Shown in pieces: positions 54,119 to 63,194 of a stretch of DNA of 64,000 bases. The translations under genes and the position numbers were made by a program. Source of the DNA: Phyllobacterium myrsinacearum (GTDB lineage Bacteria; Pseudomonadota; Alphaproteobacteria; Rhizobiales; Rhizobiaceae); contig NZ_JACGXN010000001.1 of the NCBI RefSeq assembly GCF_014138285.1, forward strand, positions 248,001 to 312,000. Direction: 5' to 3'. The notes below the pieces were generated by a model that was given only the letters and a program-made list of their open reading frames with translations, searched no databases and had not been told where the DNA came from. The number at the start of each line of letters is the position of its first letter. Position 1 is the stretch's first letter.

Positions 54119-54498
54119 CAGGGATTGTTCTTGATGCGTCAGCTGTTTTGGCCGTTCTTTTGCAGGAACCCGGTGCAGAGCGTGCGCAGTCCTGCCTTTC
54201 CGGCGCACTCTGCACGACCGTCAACCTGGCCGAGATCATGGCCACCTGCGCCGACAAGGGTCTTTCCCTTGCCTTTCCCGATGCACTGATGACCGGATAC
54301 AGTGTCCGGTATGTTGATTTCGACAAGGATCTCGCACTGACCGCCGCATTGCTCCGTCCGGCAACCCGCCACAGGGGCCTTTCTCTCGGCGACCGCGCCT
54401 GCCTTGCCCTTGCCATACGTGAAAATGCCACCGCCATCACCACCGACCGCGCCTGGGCTGACCTTGATGTCGGCTGCCACATCGAAGTGATCCGATAG
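54115..54498 (+). CDS. vapC: PIN-domain toxin (VapC type)
   Basis: A 127-residue PIN nuclease with the acidic active-site set Asp7 (VLDASA), Glu40 (NLAEIM), Asp93 ([10 protein letters not shown]) and Asp111 (TTDRAW). VapC toxins cleave tRNA or rRNA to stop translation. The catalytic residues are intact. Coupled to the antitoxin upstream. Confidence 0.88.
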   Translation: MTGIVLDASAVLAVLLQEPGAERAQSCLSGALCTTVNLAEIMATCADKGLSLAFPDALMTGYSVRYVDFDKDLALTAALLRPATRHRGLSLGDRACLALAIRENATAITTDRAWADLDVGCHIEVIR

Positions 54499-54506
54499 GA
54501 GAATAC

Positions 54507-56114
54507 ATGACCATACTTCAATCCCAGATCACCACCACATCCGAAACCTTTGCCGCCAATGCGGAGCGCATGCGCGCCCTTGTCGATGACATCAAGGCCA
54601 AGGCTGCGCTGGTGACCAAAGGCGGGACCGACGAAGCGCGCAAGCGCCACACGTCACGCAACAAGCTTCTGCCACGCGACCGGTTGGCGCAGCTGCTTGA
54701 TCCCGGTTCGCCCTTTCTGGAAATCGGCCAGTTTGCGGCATGGGACATGTATGGCGACAACATCGCATCGGCAGGGCTGATCGCCGGTATCGGACGTGTT
54801 TCCGGCAAGGAGGTGATGATTGTCGTCAATGACGCCACGGTCAAAGGCGGCACCTATTATCCTCTGACCGTGAAGAAGCATTTGCGTGCGCAGGAAATCG
54901 CGCTGCAGAACAACCTCCCCTGCATCTATCTCGTTGATTCCGGCGGTGCGAACCTGCCCAATCAGGACGAGGTTTTTCCGGATCGCGAGCACTTTGGCCG
55001 CATCTTCTACAATCAGGCCAACATGTCCGCGGCGGGTATACCGCAGATCGCCGTGGTCATGGGGTCCTGCACTGCGGGCGGTGCCTATGTGCCAGCCATG
55101 TCGGAAGAAACCATCATGGTCAAAGGCCAGGCGACGATCTTTCTGGCTGGCCCGCCACTGGTGAAAGCCGCAACCGGTGAGGACGTGACGGCGGAAGATC
55201 TCGGCGGGGCCGAAGTGCATACGCGCGAGTCCGGCGTAGCCGATCACTATGCCATGGACGACGCCCACGCCCTTGCCATTGCCCGGCGCATCGTCGGAAA
55301 CCTGAATCGAAAGAAAGAGATAGGACTCGACCTTCGCAAAGTGAGTCCGCCTCTTTACGATCCACATGAACTCTACGGCATCGTGCCGACCGACCTGCGC
55401 CAGCCCTATGACGTGCGCGAGGTTATCGCCCGTGTGGTCGACGGTTCGGAATTCGATGAGTTCAAGCAGAATTACGGCACCAGCCTCATCACCGGTTTTG
55501 CCCATCTCTACGGCATGCCGGTCGGCATCATCGCCAACAACGGCGTGCTGTTTTCGGAAAGCGCGCTCAAAGGCACGCACTTCATCGAGTTGTGCACGCA
55601 GCGTGGCATCCCGCTCGTCTTCCTGCAGAACATCACCGGCTTCATGGTCGGCCGCTCCTACGAGGCGGGTGGCATTGCCAAGGATGGCGCCAAGCTCGTT
55701 ACGGCGGTTGCCACGGCGCGCGTGCCCAAGGTGACGATGATCCTCGGCGGCTCCTTCGGTGCCGGCAATTACGGCATGTGCGGCCGCGCCTTCTCACCGC
55801 GCTTCCTGTGGATGTGGCCAAACGCCCGCATCTCCGTCATGGGCGGTGAACAGGCGGCAACGGTGCTGGCACTGGTCAAGCGCGAGGGCATCGAACGCAA
55901 GGGCGGCGACTGGCCAGCCAGCGACGAGGCAGCCTTCCGTGCGCCAATTCTTGAAAAATACGAACGCGAGGGCCATCCGCTCTATTCGTCGGCACGCCTC
56001 TGGGATGACGGGATCATCGATCCGGCCAAAACCCGCGAGGTTCTCGCCCTTTCACTTTCCGCAGCCCTGAATGCACCCGTGGAGGACACCAAGTTCGGTG
56101 TCTTCAGGATGTAA
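54507..56114 (+). CDS. mccB: 3-methylcrotonyl-CoA carboxylase, beta (carboxyltransferase) subunit
   Basis: A 535-residue carboxyltransferase that moves CO2 from biotin to 3-methylcrotonyl-CoA. Tandem crotonase-like halves: [18 protein letters not shown] near residues 185-205 and the second acyl-CoA site [16 protein letters not shown] near 410. It is 8 bases after the toxin gene, with TAGGAG upstream. Its operon partner is the next gene. Confidence 0.94.
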   Translation: MTILQSQITTTSETFAANAERMRALVDDIKAKAALVTKGGTDEARKRHTSRNKLLPRDRLAQLLDPGSPFLEIGQFAAWDMYGDNIASAGLIAGIGRVSGKEVMIVVNDATVKGGTYYPLTVKKHLRAQEIALQNNLPCIYLVDSGGANLPNQDEVFPDREHFGRIFYNQANMSAAGIPQIAVVMGSCTAGGAYVPAMSEETIMVKGQATIFLAGPPLVKAATGEDVTAEDLGGAEVHTRESGVADHYAMDDAHALAIARRIVGNLNRKKEIGLDLRKVSPPLYDPHELYGIVPTDLRQPYDVREVIARVVDGSEFDEFKQNYGTSLITGFAHLYGMPVGIIANNGVLFSESALKGTHFIELCTQRGIPLVFLQNITGFMVGRSYEAGGIAKDGAKLVTAVATARVPKVTMILGGSFGAGNYGMCGRAFSPRFLWMWPNARISVMGGEQAATVLALVKREGIERKGGDWPASDEAAFRAPILEKYEREGHPLYSSARLWDDGIIDPAKTREVLALSLSAALNAPVEDTKFGVFRM

Positions 56115-56125
56115 GGAGAAAAACC

Positions 56126-58144
56126 ATGACAAATATGTTCTCCAGAATCCTTATCGCCAATCGTGGTGAAATTGCCTGCCGTGTCATCCGCACGGCGCAG
56201 AAGATGGGTATTGGCACGGTCGCGGTCTATTCCGATGCGGATGCCAATGCCCTGCATGTGGCAATGGCCGATGAGGCTGTGCATATCGGCGGCTCGTCGG
56301 TGTCGGAAAGCTATCTGCGCGCCGACCGCATCATTCAGGCAGCCATTGATACCGGTGCCGAGGCCATTCATCCCGGCTACGGGTTCCTGTCGGAAAATCC
56401 CGGGTTTGTCGACGCGGTGGTCAAGGCAGGATTGGTCTTCATTGGTCCTTCGGCCGATTCCATCCGTGCCATGGGGTTGAAGGATGCCGCCAAGCGGCTG
56501 ATGGAAAAGGCAGGTGTGCCTGTCGTTCCCGGATATCATGGCGAAGCGCAGGAACTGGTTGTGCTCGCTTCCAAGGCGCGTGAGATCGGTTATCCCGTGC
56601 TGATCAAGGCGCGGGCGGGCGGTGGCGGCAAGGGCATGCGCAAGGTCGACAGTCCCGATGATTTTGCCGAAGCCCTGGGCAGTGCGCGGCGCGAAGCCAA
56701 AAGTGCCTTCGGCGATGACCGGGTGCTGGTGGAAAAATACGTCTCCAAGCCGCGCCATATCGAAGTGCAGGTATTCGGCGACAATCACGGCAATGCCGTC
56801 CATCTCTATGAGCGCGACTGCTCGTTGCAGCGCCGACATCAGAAGGTCATCGAGGAAGCCCCTGCTCCCGATATCACGCCGGAAATGCGCGCTGCGATGA
56901 CCGATGCTGCGGTCAAGGCGGCCAAGGCCATCAACTATTCCGGCGCGGGCACGATCGAGTTCATTGTCGATGCCAGTCAGGGTCTGCGGCCGGACGGCTT
57001 CTGGTTCATGGAAATGAATACGCGCCTGCAGGTCGAGCATCCTGTCACGGAAATGATCACCGGCCTTGATCTGGTCGAATGGCAATTGCGCGTGGCTGCA
57101 GGTGAACCCTTGCCTCTGACGCAAGCGCAAATTCCGTTGAACGGCCATGCGGTGGAAGCCCGGCTTTACGCGGAAGACCCGGCCAAAGGTTTTCTGCCTG
57201 CCATCGGCACGCTGCATCACCTCACCTTTCCGGCCACTGTCAATGGGGGGACGGTACGCATCGAAACCGGTGTGCGTCCGGGCGATACGATCTCGCCCTA
57301 TTACGATCCGATGATTGCCAAGATCGTTGTGCATGCAACGGACCGCGCCAGCGCGCTCCATGCCATGGAGGACGCACTCCTGCACACGGAGATTGCGGGT
57401 ACGGTCACCAATGCGGCGTTTCTGGCAGCGCTCGTTCGGCATCAGGGTTTTGCCGCCGGAGACGTGGATACCGGCCTGATTGACCGGCATCTTCATAGCC
57501 TTGTCGTTCCCGTAGCAATGCCTGCTGGCGCGAAGGAACTGGCCGTGCTTTACGCCAGCGGTCTTTTGATAAAAGCAGTATCCGACGATCCCTGGACCGC
57601 CCTGCGCGGTTACAGCCATCATGCGCCATCGCACTATCCGGTCACACTGGGCGAACCCGGTCAAACAACCCGATATGGGGTTGCGGTTCTTGGGGATGAT
57701 CGTTTTGAGATTGCCGCGCCCGACACTGCAGTCGATTTGCGTGTCCGGCACGATGGCGGTGGCTGGCATATCACGGGCAAAGGTATCAACCTGAAGGCGA
57801 AAACAGCGGCCATACCGCAAGGTGTTGCAATTATCGCCACGGGCGTGGTGGCAACATTCGCACTGATCGATCCATTACAGCGGGCCGAAGAAGCCGGAGG
57901 CGCCGGAGACCGGTTGACAGCCCCCATGCCGGGTCTGGTGAAATCCGTCCGGGTATCTGCTGGTGATATGGTCAAGAAGGGGCAAGTGCTCCTGGTCCTG
58001 GAGGCCATGAAAATGGAGCATTCCATCACCGCTCCCCATGACGGAAAAATTGCCGAAATCGTCAAAGAAGGTGCACAGGTCAAGGAGAAGACTGCTCTGG
58101 TGCGTTTCGAAGAACTCGAATCTGCCGAACTGACCAAAAAGTGA
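56126..58144 (+). CDS. mccA: 3-methylcrotonyl-CoA carboxylase, alpha (biotin carboxylase) subunit
   Basis: A 672-residue ATP-dependent biotin carboxylase. N-terminal domain (RILIANRGEIACRVIRTAQ), ATP-grasp (about 115-330, ARAGGGGKGMRKV), biotin carboxylase C-terminal domain and a C-terminal biotinyl domain with EAMKMEH (biotin-bearing Lys629). The full-length protein with both domains is normal for MccA. AAGGAG precedes the ATG. Confidence 0.95.
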   Translation: MTNMFSRILIANRGEIACRVIRTAQKMGIGTVAVYSDADANALHVAMADEAVHIGGSSVSESYLRADRIIQAAIDTGAEAIHPGYGFLSENPGFVDAVVKAGLVFIGPSADSIRAMGLKDAAKRLMEKAGVPVVPGYHGEAQELVVLASKAREIGYPVLIKARAGGGGKGMRKVDSPDDFAEALGSARREAKSAFGDDRVLVEKYVSKPRHIEVQVFGDNHGNAVHLYERDCSLQRRHQKVIEEAPAPDITPEMRAAMTDAAVKAAKAINYSGAGTIEFIVDASQGLRPDGFWFMEMNTRLQVEHPVTEMITGLDLVEWQLRVAAGEPLPLTQAQIPLNGHAVEARLYAEDPAKGFLPAIGTLHHLTFPATVNGGTVRIETGVRPGDTISPYYDPMIAKIVVHATDRASALHAMEDALLHTEIAGTVTNAAFLAALVRHQGFAAGDVDTGLIDRHLHSLVVPVAMPAGAKELAVLYASGLLIKAVSDDPWTALRGYSHHAPSHYPVTLGEPGQTTRYGVAVLGDDRFEIAAPDTAVDLRVRHDGGGWHITGKGINLKAKTAAIPQGVAIIATGVVATFALIDPLQRAEEAGGAGDRLTAPMPGLVKSVRVSAGDMVKKGQVLLVLEAMKMEHSITAPHDGKIAEIVKEGAQVKEKTALVRFEELESAELTKK

Positions 58145-58240
58145 AGCAGAAATGACAAACTGGCATGCTAGTCATAGGACCAGCGTCAGTCGCGTGCCTG
58201 AGACGAAGAGTACACCGTTCAAAGCAGAGGAGATCGGCCA

Positions 58241-58768
58241 ATGGCTACCAAATCATTGCAGACAATCAAACGTGCTCCCACCGCGACCCCCAGCGATCTT
58301 GGAGCGGAGGCAACACGCGATATCGCAGCGGCTGTCAACGCGCTGCTTGCCGACACATTCGCGTTGTATATGAAAACGAAAAACTTCCACTGGCACATGA
58401 GCGGGCCGCACTTCCGCGATTATCATCTGATGCTTGACGAACAGGGCGCCCAGATCTTTGATATGACAGATGTTCTGGCGGAACGGGTACGCAAGATCGG
58501 CGGAACCACATTGCACTCCATCGGGCAGATTTCAGCCCAGCAGCGTCTGCTCGACAACGACGCCAATTTCGTCACACCTGAGGATATGCTGGCCGAACTG
58601 CGCGACGACACCAAAAGCTTCATCGGCTATCTCCGCCAGGTACATGAGCTATGCAGTGAGTATCGTGACAGCGCCACCACGAGCATCATCGAGAACTACA
58701 TTGATGAAGCAGAACGCCGCCACTGGTTCCTGTTTGAGGCAACCCGGACCGGACCAGCGGGTGTCTGA
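58241..58768 (+). CDS. dps: Dps/ferritin-like DNA-protecting protein
   Basis: A 175-residue Dps protein. The ferroxidase residues lie in KTKNFHWHMSGPHFRDYHLMLDEQGAQIFDM (His, Asp and Glu at the dimer interface). A short N-terminal basic tail (KSLQTIKRA) precedes the core. Dps binds DNA and stores iron under oxidative stress. AGAGGAG lies upstream. It is unrelated to the leucine operon but adjacent to its end. Confidence 0.93.
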   Translation: MATKSLQTIKRAPTATPSDLGAEATRDIAAAVNALLADTFALYMKTKNFHWHMSGPHFRDYHLMLDEQGAQIFDMTDVLAERVRKIGGTTLHSIGQISAQQRLLDNDANFVTPEDMLAELRDDTKSFIGYLRQVHELCSEYRDSATTSIIENYIDEAERRHWFLFEATRTGPAGV

Positions 58769-58830
58769 CGAGTAAACAGGATAGCGCGGCATGATCTCGG
58801 GGCTCGCGTAGAGCTGACGATTGTGCCGCT

Positions 58831-59040
58831 CTAGTCGTTCGCCTTGGTCATTTTTGCGCGCTTGGCGCGGGTTTGCGTGTCAGCAATGAGACCTTCAACG
58901 GCGGAAATGTTCAGTGCCAAAGTCGCTATTTTTCTCAATGTATTATTGTCAGGAAATGCATTGCTTTTTGCAGTCGAGATTATCAACTCTTTTTGAGCAT
59001 CGCTCAATTTTGATAATAACTCTCCAAGCTCGTTCTGCAT
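58831..59040 (-). CDS. Small helical protein, unknown
   Basis: A 69-residue frame, N-terminus MQNELGELLSKLSDAQ and basic C-terminus (RAKRAKMTKAND). No domain recognised. Moderate chance of being real: it begins with ATG, lies next to an AT-rich region, and has coding-like composition. No ribosome site of note. Confidence 0.5.
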   Translation of the reverse strand: MQNELGELLSKLSDAQKELIISTAKSNAFPDNNTLRKIATLALNISAVEGLIADTQTRAKRAKMTKAND

Positions 59041-59559
59041 AACTTCCCCGCAATTTTCAAGAATCAGAAAATTCCATAAATCGTTTACTTAACTGATATC
59101 CCAGTCTTCGCAACCCCACAGAGTTGTGAAATGTCGCGGATAAAATCGCATTGTTTCACATTACCTATCGTAATTTTCATGATAAATTTCATCAAGAAAA
59201 ATTATTATACTTCCTATATCGAGCACATATAATCAGAATATCTGGAATATACATTATACGAATTCTTCATACGAAAAACGCCATCCGCATTTAGACTTGT
59301 ATCGATATTCTGTATGCATCATTTTGCATGAGGACTTACTGTATAAAGATTACGTATAACTCACTCCTGCTATGATTTTCTCAGGTCTCCTCTGACCTTG
59401 CCGCTATTCGTCGTGCATGCCGGATGAGTACAGCTCCACCCTCCCATCGACCTAACGGTTAGGTTGTAATTAGTATGACAATCTCGTCCTGATTGCGTCA
59501 ATAATGTGGAGATATCAAAGAAAATGGTGCGCCCTGCCCATAGTTGGCAAGGTTATATG
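59041..59559. other. AT-rich intergenic region with an orphan palindrome
   Basis: About 520 bases, the first 350 being markedly more AT-rich than the surrounding chromosome. Near its right end is a perfect palindrome at 59450-59464. No reading frame or RNA gene recognised. It may be the scar of a deletion or a promoter region of a lost gene. Confidence 0.5.
59450..59464. promoter_or_regulatory. Perfect 15-base palindrome (TetR-like operator)
   Basis: ACCTAAC-G-GTTAGGT, perfect about its central base. Followed by TTGTAATTAGTATGACAAT, which could be promoter-like. There is no regulator or target gene reading away from it within about 300 bases. Confidence 0.5.
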
Positions 59560-59754
59560 TCAGCGAACCAATGCTGCGAGCAGCCGCCTCAACCGATAGC
59601 AGCGCATGATGCCGGCAATCTCGTGTCGCGTGATCCCCGCATCCCGCAGCAGATGCTCACCGGGCTTGTCCTGCAATGCCTGCAATTGACGCGCCTCGCA
59701 GTTCACTGCGACCCATATTCTCCAAAGATTTGAAAACAAAGGGAAAATGGACAT
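59560..59754 (-). CDS. DUF1127 small protein
   Basis: A 64-residue protein. The C-terminal half EHLLRDAGITRHEIAGIM is the DUF1127 signature (usually ..LRDIGLTR..). DUF1127 proteins in alphaproteobacteria are small, basic and linked to carbon storage, phosphate or RNA control. The ATG at 59754 has GGAAG upstream. It is divergent from the LysR gene (110-base gap). Confidence 0.75.
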   Translation of the reverse strand: MSIFPLFSNLWRIWVAVNCEARQLQALQDKPGEHLLRDAGITRHEIAGIMRCYRLRRLLAALVR

Positions 59755-59864
59755 TACGAACTTCCAGCATCATGGACAACTACAATGCTTGATCCAATTC
59801 TTGACATATATCAAACGAATAGGAATTATGCCTGTCATTCGAAATTTTCATTGCGAGTTGCACC

Positions 59865-60737
59865 ATGCCCCTTCCCCTCGACAGCGATCTGCTCCGTACG
59901 TTTCTGGCCGTGGCGACAACAGGCAACGTCACCCGGGCGGCGGAGAAAATTGGCCGGACACAATCGGCAGTGAGCATCCAGATCAAGCGATTGGAAGACG
60001 TTCTGGGAGAGTGTGTTTTCGACCGCGGTTCTCGCGGCGTGACACTGACCGCGCAGGGTCAGGCACTGCTGGTAAACGCCCATCGCATCGTTGGCCTGTT
60101 GGATGAGACCATGGCGGCTATCCGGGCCAAACCGCTTGGCGGCCCGGTGCGGATCGGCCTTCCCGAGGAATATGGCTATACTGTATTGCCCCGCGCCCTG
60201 GCGGCCTTTGCCAGCCAGCATCCGCAAGTGGAAGTAACCGTCAGATGCGGATATTCGGCACAACAGCTGGCTGCGCTGGACGCTGATGAGCTTGACCTTG
60301 CCGTCATTTTCAACTGGGAGCCGCCGACAACGGGTGAAGTTCTGTTTGTCGACCCCACCGTCTGGGTGACTTCGGAGATGCATTGCGTGCATGAGATCAC
60401 ACCCGTTCCCATTGCAATCTATGAACGCTCCGACTGGTGCAAGAAATTCGCCATAGGATCGCTGGAGAGAAACAAGATCGATTACCGCGTGGCCTATAGC
60501 TGCGATACAGGTGGCGGCTTGAAAATCGCGGCGATTTCCGGTCTCGCCGTCGCGCCGCTTGCCCGCAGCAACATCCCACCGGGCTGCCGCGAACTGAGCG
60601 AGGCAGAGGGCTTTCCAGTCATTGATTCGTCGAATGTGGTGCTGCGGCGCAATCCGCGTATGAGGAGCCCGGCGATTGACGGCATGGCGAAGGTTATCCG
60701 CGATGCTTTCCAGCCCATGGGGACAGCGGCGCTGTGA
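59865..60737 (+). CDS. LysR-family transcriptional regulator
   Basis: A 290-residue LysR regulator with the HTH in the first 60 residues (LLRTFLAVATTGNVTRAAEKIGRTQSAVSIQIKRLED) and a substrate-binding domain (about 92-290). It is divergent from the DUF1127 gene, an arrangement I recall in other Rhizobiales, so it probably controls it. The inducer is unknown. A repeat doublet begins 40 bases past its stop. Confidence 0.92.
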   Translation: MPLPLDSDLLRTFLAVATTGNVTRAAEKIGRTQSAVSIQIKRLEDVLGECVFDRGSRGVTLTAQGQALLVNAHRIVGLLDETMAAIRAKPLGGPVRIGLPEEYGYTVLPRALAAFASQHPQVEVTVRCGYSAQQLAALDADELDLAVIFNWEPPTTGEVLFVDPTVWVTSEMHCVHEITPVPIAIYERSDWCKKFAIGSLERNKIDYRVAYSCDTGGGLKIAAISGLAVAPLARSNIPPGCRELSEAEGFPVIDSSNVVLRRNPRMRSPAIDGMAKVIRDAFQPMGTAAL

Positions 60738-60776
60738 GTGACCATCTCTGACGGAGCCGGCGGTAAACTCCCGCCA

Positions 60777-60891
60777 GTGGTTCGACAAGCCCACCATGAG
60801 GGAGTGATGGGTTGCAGGAAGCTATATTCTGCGACGTCGCCAATTGGCTTTGCAGTCAACAATCTCCCTCATGGTGAGCTTGTTGAACCAC
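60777..60891. repeat. Paired inverted intergenic repeat (second doublet)
   Basis: Left arm 60777-60804 and right arm 60864-60891 are 28-base inverted copies with two mismatches. The spacer carries TTGCAGGAAGCTA (60812-60824), the reverse complement of a 13-mer in the spacer at 40386 (12 of 13 identical). Same family as 14109-14164 and 40299-40460, with a shorter spacer (59 bases). Confidence 0.82.
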
Positions 60892-60946
60892 GAACTGCAG
60901 TGAATGCCATCTGCATTTTCCAAGCACAGATTTATGCGTTTGCGGT

Positions 60947-61213
60947 TTAGTGCGAAGTCATCCATTCGCGTGCTTCGCGCATTGCCGTCGCCAGATCGGC
61001 TTTGGACATAGTCTTCACCAACTGGGCCCGTAACTCCGCGGCGCGGTCGCTGCCTTTGATCGCGGCGATGTTGAACCATTTGTGTGCTGCCACATGATCA
61101 ACATCACAGTCACGGCCTGTGGCATACATGATGCCCATTTCAAAGAGAATGTCCGTTTCTGCTGTCCCGCCGACATGTCCGGCATCGATATTCTGAAGAT
61201 CAAAGCGTGCCAT
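60947..61213 (-). CDS. Short Sel1-like repeat protein
   Basis: An 88-residue protein with one Sel1-like helical repeat (ETDILFEMGIMYATGRDCDVDHVAAHKWFNIAAIKGSDRAAELRAQL) and a short C-terminal helix. The start at 61213 follows CAGGGA; a longer form from 61315 has an unlikely N-terminus rich in Lys and Ser. Sel1 proteins are interaction adaptors; target unknown. Confidence 0.8.
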   Translation of the reverse strand: MARFDLQNIDAGHVGGTAETDILFEMGIMYATGRDCDVDHVAAHKWFNIAAIKGSDRAAELRAQLVKTMSKADLATAMREAREWMTSH

Positions 61214-61683
61214 TTTACCGTGTCCCTGTTTTAACCGATAAGCCCTGTTAGACTTCTGAGAACCGCCTGATTTGTTTGTTTTGGCGTGCTCTTTCGATAC
61301 TTTCGAGAATGCCACACAGCCTTGAAATTGCTGTTAAGGGGCATGCTTAACTGGAGCCAAACAAAACTAAAACAACTCGTAAACTTCGGAATTCATTAAA
61401 TATATCGCCCCAGCAATTGCAGGCATTTGGGACAAATTTGCCTAAAATGCATTCTTTGGATTTCAAGCCTTTGCTAACCAAAGAACAGCTTCTTCCTGCA
61501 ACGCTCGTTCAGATCCACGCGCCGGCAAGGCTCCGGATGCGACCCAGGAACCCTAAAAAACCCCGCCCTTGACCACGCATAAGGCTTTCTTTCAGGGTTT
61601 TTTTGAATTACGTTTACGTAAGGGACATGCAAATGGACGAGGAGAGATCCCATTTGCCGCACAACCCTTACCGGGAGGAAAAT
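61214..61683. other. Gap between Sel1-like gene and DUF2147 gene
   Basis: About 470 bases. Contains a weak inverted pair AACCCT..AGGGTT with T-run (61549-61604), a possible terminator, and a short inverted repeat TTACG-TTTA-CGTAA (61608-61621) 63 bases before the DUF2147 start. Nothing else recognised. Confidence 0.4.
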
Positions 61684-62031
61684 ATGAATCGCAAATTTTT
61701 ATTGGCATGTGCCGGCTTCGTACTCATGGCAGGCCCGGCACTGGCCGAGGAGCCTATCGTCGGCACGTGGAAACGGCCTACCGGCACGCTCATCCAGTAC
61801 GCGTCCTGCGGCGCGGACAAGTATTGCGGCACGGTCTTGACCGGCGAATACAAGGGCAAGTCCATAGGCGAGATGTCCGGCAAGGGCGGATCCTACAAGG
61901 GCCAGGTCAACAAGCTCGACGAGGGCAAGACCTATAATGGCAAGGCCAGCGTGAGCGGCAATACCTTGTCCCTGTCAGGCTGCGTGCTGGGCGGCCTTAT
62001 CTGCAAGAGCGAAAGCCTGACGCGCCAGTAA
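61684..62031 (+). CDS. DUF2147 secreted protein
   Basis: A 115-residue protein with signal peptide (about 1-21, ending AGPALA) and a DUF2147 beta-barrel-like domain (IVGTWKRPTGTLIQYASCG ... YCGTVL ... KGKASVSGNTLSLSGCVLGGLIC) with four cysteines. GGGAGG precedes the ATG; an in-frame start 81 bases upstream would hide the signal. Function of the family is unclear (possibly lipid-related). Confidence 0.87.
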   Translation: MNRKFLLACAGFVLMAGPALAEEPIVGTWKRPTGTLIQYASCGADKYCGTVLTGEYKGKSIGEMSGKGGSYKGQVNKLDEGKTYNGKASVSGNTLSLSGCVLGGLICKSESLTRQ

Positions 62032-62050
62032 TTTTCACATTGCATGGATT

Positions 62051-62086
62051 ACCCCGCGAGCGCGCACAGCATTCGCGGGGTTTTTG
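62051..62086 (+). terminator. Rho-independent terminator of DUF2147 gene
   Basis: Nine-base arms ACCCCGCGA / TCGCGGGGT around a 13-nt loop, then TTTTTG. It ends 10 bases before the convergent beta-lactamase stop. Confidence 0.82.
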
Positions 62087-62096
62087 TTTGCCCGTT

Positions 62097-62981
62097 TCAG
62101 ATGTGTTCGGCAACGAGGCTTGCCACTTTCTGATGAATGGCGTTGCGGCTGTCCGCTGTACCCTTGGGGTCATAGAGGTAGACGGTCAGCGCGATGGGCT
62201 TGCGGTCCGGCGGCCAGATCACCGCGACGTCATTGGCCATTCCGCTATCGCTGGTTCCTGTTTTGTCGCCTACTTTCCAATCCTTTGGCAGCCCTGCCCG
62301 CAAACGCTTGTCGCCAACCTTGTTGCCGATCAGCCAATCGGCGAGCTGCTTGCGTGACTGTTCCGACAAAGCGGTGCCAAGGACAGTCTTTTCGAGATTC
62401 ACGCGCATGGCATCAGGTGTGGTCGTATCGCGTGGATCGCCGGGCGTGGCTTCATTGAGCTCGGTTTCACGTCGGTCCAGTCTGGTGATCTTGTCGCCAA
62501 GGCTGCGCGCATACTCCGTCACTCCCTTCGATCCACCCAGTGCATCGAGCATGAGGTTTCCGGCGGTATTGTCACTCCAGATGATCGCAGCCTCGCAAAT
62601 GGCCGAAAGCGACATTCCCTCACCCACATGCTTTTCAGTTACCGGCGAATAGGGCACAAGATCGGACTTCTTGTAGGTCACGATCCGGCCCAACTGCTCT
62701 TTCTTCTGGTCAACCCGGGCAAGTATGGCAGCCGCCGCAAAAAACTTGAAGGTACTGCACATGGCAAACAGCTCCGTCTCGCGGTAGTTGATGCGCTTAC
62801 CGGAGCCGGTATCGTGCGCCGAAACCCCAAGCCGCGCACCGGTTGTCTTTTCCAGGTCTTTGAACGCGGCCTCGAGATCCGTCGCCGCGGCTGCGCTCGC
62901 CGACCTCATCGACAGCGACAGCGCCGGAACAACCAGCATGGACCCAACAAGCGCAGCGCGGCGCGTAATATGACCTGACAT
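62097..62981 (-). CDS. Class A beta-lactamase
   Basis: A 294-residue serine beta-lactamase. Signal sequence with twin arginines (ITRRAALVGSM), suggesting Tat export. Active-site boxes: CSTFK (Ser76, Lys79; Ambler 70/73), SDN (136-138; Ambler 130-132), omega-loop Glu172 (Ambler 166, in RRETELN) and KTG (240-242; Ambler 234-236). Cys75 (Ambler 69) lacks a partner cysteine at Ambler 238 (Ser244), so it is not the disulfide-carbapenemase type. Closest in style to environmental chromosomal or CTX-M-like enzymes; spectrum cannot be stated. Confidence 0.93.
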   Translation of the reverse strand: MSGHITRRAALVGSMLVVPALSLSMRSASAAAATDLEAAFKDLEKTTGARLGVSAHDTGSGKRINYRETELFAMCSTFKFFAAAAILARVDQKKEQLGRIVTYKKSDLVPYSPVTEKHVGEGMSLSAICEAAIIWSDNTAGNLMLDALGGSKGVTEYARSLGDKITRLDRRETELNEATPGDPRDTTTPDAMRVNLEKTVLGTALSEQSRKQLADWLIGNKVGDKRLRAGLPKDWKVGDKTGTSDSGMANDVAVIWPPDRKPIALTVYLYDPKGTADSRNAIHQKVASLVAEHI

Positions 62982-63194
62982 ATCTCATCTCCATCTCCGG
63001 CATCATGAATCGCAAGGCGGCCCCTGCTGCGGGGAAACTGATGCCCGATATGGCGCTTTCCAAGGAAACTTTGTGACGCAAAAATGGACGCACAGCGAAT
63101 GTTGACGTTCGCAAAATGAACGTGTATTAAACCAATAGGTTATTTAACCTTATTGTTATGTACAATAAGAACGGGTTGCGGAGGAAAAGGAAAC

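Noticed and set aside
55982-57820. 612-codon minus-strand frame
   Set aside because: Antisense to mccA; no recognisable domain.
59506-59733. 75-codon plus-strand frame near the palindrome
   Set aside because: The opposite strand carries the DUF1127 motif with a ribosome site; the plus frame has no domain.
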